A stretch of DNA of 60,000 nt from Owenia fusiformis (lineage: Eukaryota; Annelida; Polychaeta; Sabellida; Oweniidae): assembly GCA_903813345.2 (NCBI GenBank), contig CAIIXF020000001.1:20915915-20975914 (forward strand). The letters are read 5' to 3'. The notes below the pieces were generated by a model. The model saw only the letters and a list, made by a program, of their open reading frames with translations, had not been told where the DNA came from and ran no database searches. Below are positions 56,611 to 60,000 of this stretch, piece by piece (the first letter of the stretch is position 1; the number at the start of each line of letters is the position of its first letter). Position numbers and translations under genes: made by a program.

Positions 56611-57795
56611 ATTTTTCAACATTTTCTTCACTTCTCTTGACTTTCTATCAGGATACCATAAGATCGATTTTTCTCGAAATTTCAAAACGCCATAACATAA
56701 TCGGATCGAAATTTGGTTTGCAGATTCAGATCCCTTAGAAAATTCTATCCTTAATTCATAACTCATACGTTAAATTTAGAGAAGTTTTTATTTTGACCTA
56801 CTTTTCAGACACCATATCTCAAAAGTGGGTCAAAATATTTTCTGACAGCAAAAAGCTAACACTATTAGCACACTCTTGGCTACATATATACCAAATTTCG
56901 AAGAATATAATTAAAGTGTAATGTCAGAATCGAAAAAATGAGGAAAAGCTTTGAATTTGACCTAGATTTTGACCTAGGCCCTGGACTTGACTTGGACCTA
57001 GACTTGACTTGGACCTAGACAAACACTGGACTTGGACCTGGACTGGACCTTGACTTGAACCTGGAAATGGACTGGAAAGGTATTTTTTCAATTTTTTTCA
57101 CTTTTCTTGACTTTAAAATAATTCTATAAGGTTATCATCAGATCGATTTTTATCGAAATCTCAAAGCGCCATATCTTCCTAACCGGAAGTCGGATCGAAA
57201 TTTGATTTGCAGATTTGGATTCCTGAGAAAATTCTATCCTTAATTCATAACTCATACGTTGAATTTGGAGAACTTTTCATTTTGACCTACTTTTCGGACG
57301 CCATATCTCAAAAGTGGGCCAAAATACTTTCTGACGGCAAAAGGCTAACACTATTAGCACACTCTTGGCTACATGTATACACCATTTCGAAGAATATAAT
57401 TAAAGTGTAGTGTCAGAATCGCAAAAATAAGAAAAAACTTTGAATTTGACCTAGATTTTGACCTAGGCATTTTGGTGTCCAAATTTTGAAGCTAGATGGC
57501 TTTTGAGGTTCCATTCTTTTAAAAGCTTTCATTGTATTTAGCTGAACTCAGTCTATATTTCGTATTTTTCACTTCAAAAAAATCTTTTTTCCCATTGACT
57601 TAACATGGGCACCAAATTTAGCGATTTTTGAGCTTTCAAAACGCAATAACTTCCGATCCAAATTTGGTTTGCAGATTCGGATTCCTGAGATCATTCTACA
57701 CTTATTTCATAACTCACATGTTGAATTTGGAGATTTTTTTGTTCTGACCTACTTTCCGGACACCATATCTCAAAATCGGTAACAGTAATCAAAAA
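56611..57795. repeat. Tandem units of about 489 bp (two full, one partial)
   Basis: Units start near 56611 and 57085, and a partial third lies near 57625-57785. Shared blocks include TTCTATCCTTAATTCATAAC, TTTTGACCTACTTTTC, CACCATATCTCAAAA, AACACTATTAGCACACTCTT and TTTGACCTAGATTTTGACCT. A GACTTGGACCTA short repeat separates the units (56975-57065). No coding frame is kept between units. Confidence 0.8.
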
Positions 57796-58172
57796 TCTGA
57801 TGGCACATTTATTAAAGGGCTGTTTCTAAGCTATATGATGAAAAAAAGACAAAGTTGTTTCGATAAATAACGACGAAGATAATAGACAGATTTAAGATTT
57901 GACCTAGTTCTTGAGCTTTGACCTAGATAAAAATTGACCCAATTTCCGAGAAACTAGATACTGGACCTAAATTGACCATATACAGGACTTGACTCAATGT
58001 CTTCTAGTTAAGGAGAAAACGTGTGTAGAAGAATAAAGAAGAAGAAGAATACTGACAAAAGCTATAGACTCCAGATTTACATCTGGAGTCTAATAAAAAT
58101 GGTCCTGATCAACACAGGCTTCGCTATAAGTATTGCAGTAGCACATTGGTGGAGGAGGCCATGGTTCTTTAC

Positions 58173-58278
58173 CATGCGTTTTTAGTGCGCTTTTGCTATT
58201 GAAAAGGTTGCCGCATTCATCGCACATGTGGCGTGTTGGGGCAGTTTCCTCCACTGGCTGTACGACAACCAGATCCAT
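58173..58278 (-). CDS. First coding exon of right transposon gene, split C2H2 zinc finger
   Basis: On the minus strand the acceptor CTATTTTGTAG is followed directly by ATGGATCTGG. The frame encodes 35 residues, starting MDLVVVQPVEETAPTRH and containing CDECGNLFNSKSALKTH, the first three ligands (C19, C22, H35) of a C2H2 finger with canonical spacing. A donor (CATG|GTAAAG) follows the first base after H35, so the second His would come from the next exon, a typical arrangement for a real spliced zinc finger. No following exon is found; the sequence beyond is the nested repeat. The ATG-after-acceptor layout copies that of the left gene. Confidence 0.55.
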
Positions 58279-59028
58279 CTACAAAATAGTTGTGATATAT
58301 ATTGAAAATAAAATCAAGATGTCCATCATCTTGAGTAAACATCAGATTATCGTCGGGCATCAAATATTCACCATATACTACTGTAAAATTATATTTTTGT
58401 TGAATTATTGTCCCAACTCAAGTTTATATGTAACCATATTTGTTTCTTCCTGATGTATCCAATGAGAGCGTTTAAGAAATATATGTAAAATATTAAAAAT
58501 ACACACATTCAAAATGATTCAATTAAAACCTAGCCAGTCTGTTCATTGAATCCAATTAGAACGTCTACTAATCCACATGATACATCATAATTAAATTGCT
58601 TTTTTAAAGCGGATATTTCATACCATAACCCCAAAAATATTATAAAATGCGTTGTATTTGTGTTTAACTTCACACAGACATATTTGTGTACGTGAAATAA
58701 TTATATTACTTGAATGTTTTATTCCCCATTATAAGGTAAACCTATGGCAATTATACATACCTTCTCACAGCTATGAGCGAGGTGATAAAACTGGTCGAGT
58801 GAACTCGTTTGAGTTATCTATTCGCTGTAAAATTATCAGAGAATGTGCGTTTATAGCGTTGCTTTGGTTTGGTAAATCAATGAAGTATGATATACACGGA
58901 TGAGTAAATGTAGATTATTTAAACAAAAGTGCAAATTTCTTCCATTGAAAAGTACAGAGGCGGGTACTCACGAAACATTACATGTGCTTGACTGCATCCA
59001 CATAGATCGACTAGCCACAGTGTTTATA

Positions 59029-60000
59029 ATGATTTTGAAAACGTTATCCAAAGAGTGATTGCGTTCAAAGAATACATGTACAACAGCCAATATAAATCCT
59101 TGTATAAGAAACCGGTTTGTCTTGCTTTGTTTCATTTGTAGGATATTTCATATGCCAAGCTGTGTGCTGTTACGTTATGGGGAAATTTAGATGCCAATTT
59201 TTCCTTATTGTACACAAATAGAAGATCCTGAAACTTCACCCTAAATGTGGAATTGATTTGTCAAAATAAAAATCACCCTTTTATAAATGTGTGACGATCT
59301 ATAATATACTTATGCTATATAACAGTTAGAGGTGTTGACACAACGACCTCGAACCTGTGAACCCTAGAGTATTATTCCGGGATCGGGCCTTTTATACTAA
59401 ACGGTGAGCAACACCAGAAACGAGCGTTCGATTTGCTAAACGATATGCGTCACCCTTTAAGTCATGTTATCCCCGGGCATCAATTTGCAAAGACTACTTT
59501 CAACTTCATAATTATTGAATGCATCACCGAATGCGACCGCTTACATAAATCATCCATTCTTTCATTGATACACAGGAAATAATGCACCAACCTTAGTTTT
59601 CTGTTCCAACGTGGCCATTTTATTGGATCAGTGAGCGTAGCAGTACAACTTCGTTTTCAGAGGTGGCGTAACCGTCATGCTATGCCAATAACAGCGTGCT
59701 ATTGCAATAATGAATAAATACATGATGGGGCACCAGTCTGCAAAGCGGATAATTATCCATGTCACTAGTCTTGATTGTTTGAACAATCAGACTAAACCCC
59801 GGGACTAAACCCAGTAGAAAGATGAAAAGTCATCGTAGCCGCCGTCAATTAAATAACCTGATCGATGTCATTGTCCTAAATTATTTGAATAATCTGTACA
59901 TGATTCAGCCGGTGTAATTGTATCAATAAGACAGGTGTATGTTTGTACTTTGATTTAATCTCCTCGTGCTCAAGGTGCACTAAAACGGTAGTTCAAATTA
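59029..60000. other. Intergenic, with an R1 fragment
   Basis: No gene is supported. A short match to repeat R1 (GCGTAACCGTCATGCTAT, then AACAGCGTG) occurs at 59664-59696. Confidence 0.45.

Larger units (their letters stand above)
56162..58091. mobile_element. Nested Helitron-like repeat with terminal hairpin
   Basis: The segment begins AGACTCCAGATCTAGAC. It ends in a perfect hairpin (58066-58091) with arms AGACTCCAGAT / ATCTGGAGTCT and loop TTAC, so the start sequence is repeated in inverted form at the end. Its core is tandem: about five 19-20-bp GAGTCATCCAGAATAAGC units (56188-56280), a GGATA-rich stretch (56281-56610), then 489-bp units described separately. A short inverted start, a tandem core and a 3' hairpin are hallmarks of non-autonomous Helentron/DINE-1-type Helitrons (family inference). 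It appears to interrupt the outer TIR element. Confidence 0.5.
55076..59022. mobile_element. Two-gene TIR transposon, superfamily unknown, deletion derivative
   Basis: The outer ends are inverted repeats of about 65 bp with roughly nine mismatches, starting CACTGTGGCTAGTCGATC and continuing ATGTGGATGCAGTCA and AATGTTTCGTG. Immediately outside both ends is TTTATA (55070-55075 and 59023-59028), a 6-bp target duplication. Inside each end, reading inward, is a splice acceptor directly followed by ATGGA and a coding exon with a C2H2 zinc-finger motif: 55439-56079 on the plus strand and 58173-58278 on the minus strand. Each exon ends at a consensus donor. The two genes therefore converge. The centre is filled by a separate repeat (56162-58091); apart from that only about 160 bases separate the two donors, so the remaining exons, presumably including the transposase core, are gone. 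CACTG-type termini occur in the CMC (CACTA/Chapaev) and Transib/RAG-like groups, but neither catalytic core is recognisable here and 6 bp is not the usual duplication for either. Confidence 0.75.

Noticed and set aside
56231-56766. Minus-strand frames rich in S, Y, P, L and I
   Set aside because: They read through the GGATA-type microsatellite; low-complexity translation, not a gene.
1-60000. CRISPR arrays, operons, ribosome binding sites, rRNA genes
   Set aside because: The DNA is clearly eukaryotic nuclear sequence; no direct-repeat/spacer array, operon or rRNA-like sequence was seen.

Overview
This looks like a window of animal nuclear DNA, most likely from a marine invertebrate. The protein families are metazoan: BTB-BACK-Kelch, a TRPV-type cation channel and a somatomedin-B ectodomain. 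The DNA is AT-rich by eye, gene-sparse, has metazoan-type splice signals, and is packed with decayed DNA transposons and inverted-repeat MITEs. The phylum cannot be fixed from sequence alone; a lophotrochozoan or an invertebrate deuterostome are both plausible.

Genes. Three long single-exon genes carry the recognisable protein-coding content: a BTB-BACK-Kelch protein (731-2668, minus), a secreted, probably GPI-anchored somatomedin-B protein (5817-7847, plus) and a TRPV-like channel (14427-16544, minus). A convincing spliced exon at 36950-37214 (minus) encodes the N-terminus of a single-pass membrane protein; the rest of that gene is not found here. A tRNA-Met(CAT) gene with a 16-nt intron lies at 53928-54015 (minus), with a truncated, also intron-bearing relative about 150 bp away. 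The protein genes show no obvious pathway linkage and each appears to be an independent transcription unit.

Mobile DNA. Going left to right there is a mariner relic (9.5 kb), a 1.6-kb TIR element (10.5-12.1 kb), a tandem-repeat-core element (18.2 kb, with a relative at 50.5 kb), a TIR element with GACC-rich ends (19.7-20.7 kb), a complete but dead mariner with about 190-bp TIRs (24.35-25.44 kb), a MITE directly abutting it, a 350-bp tandem duplication (25.7-26.3 kb), a Harbinger-like MITE with TTA duplication (27.2 kb), a MITE with 9-bp target duplication (36.6 kb), a 1.3-kb element with perfect 44-bp TIRs (38.2-39.5 kb), foldbacks at 42.0, 47.3 and 48-49.5 kb, and a palindromic-repeat MITE (44.9 kb).

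The best candidate for something undescribed is a 3.95-kb element at 55076-59022. It has about 65-bp TIRs beginning CACTGTG and a 6-bp target duplication TTTATA. It retains the first coding exons of two genes that point toward each other, and each exon starts with ATG immediately after a splice acceptor and encodes a C2H2 zinc finger near the N-terminus. Its middle is occupied by a nested repeat (56162-58091) with a terminal hairpin and tandem core, resembling a non-autonomous Helitron/Helentron. The outer element therefore looks like a deletion derivative of a larger two-gene DNA transposon whose superfamily I cannot name.

The long remaining stretches hold no gene that I can support.
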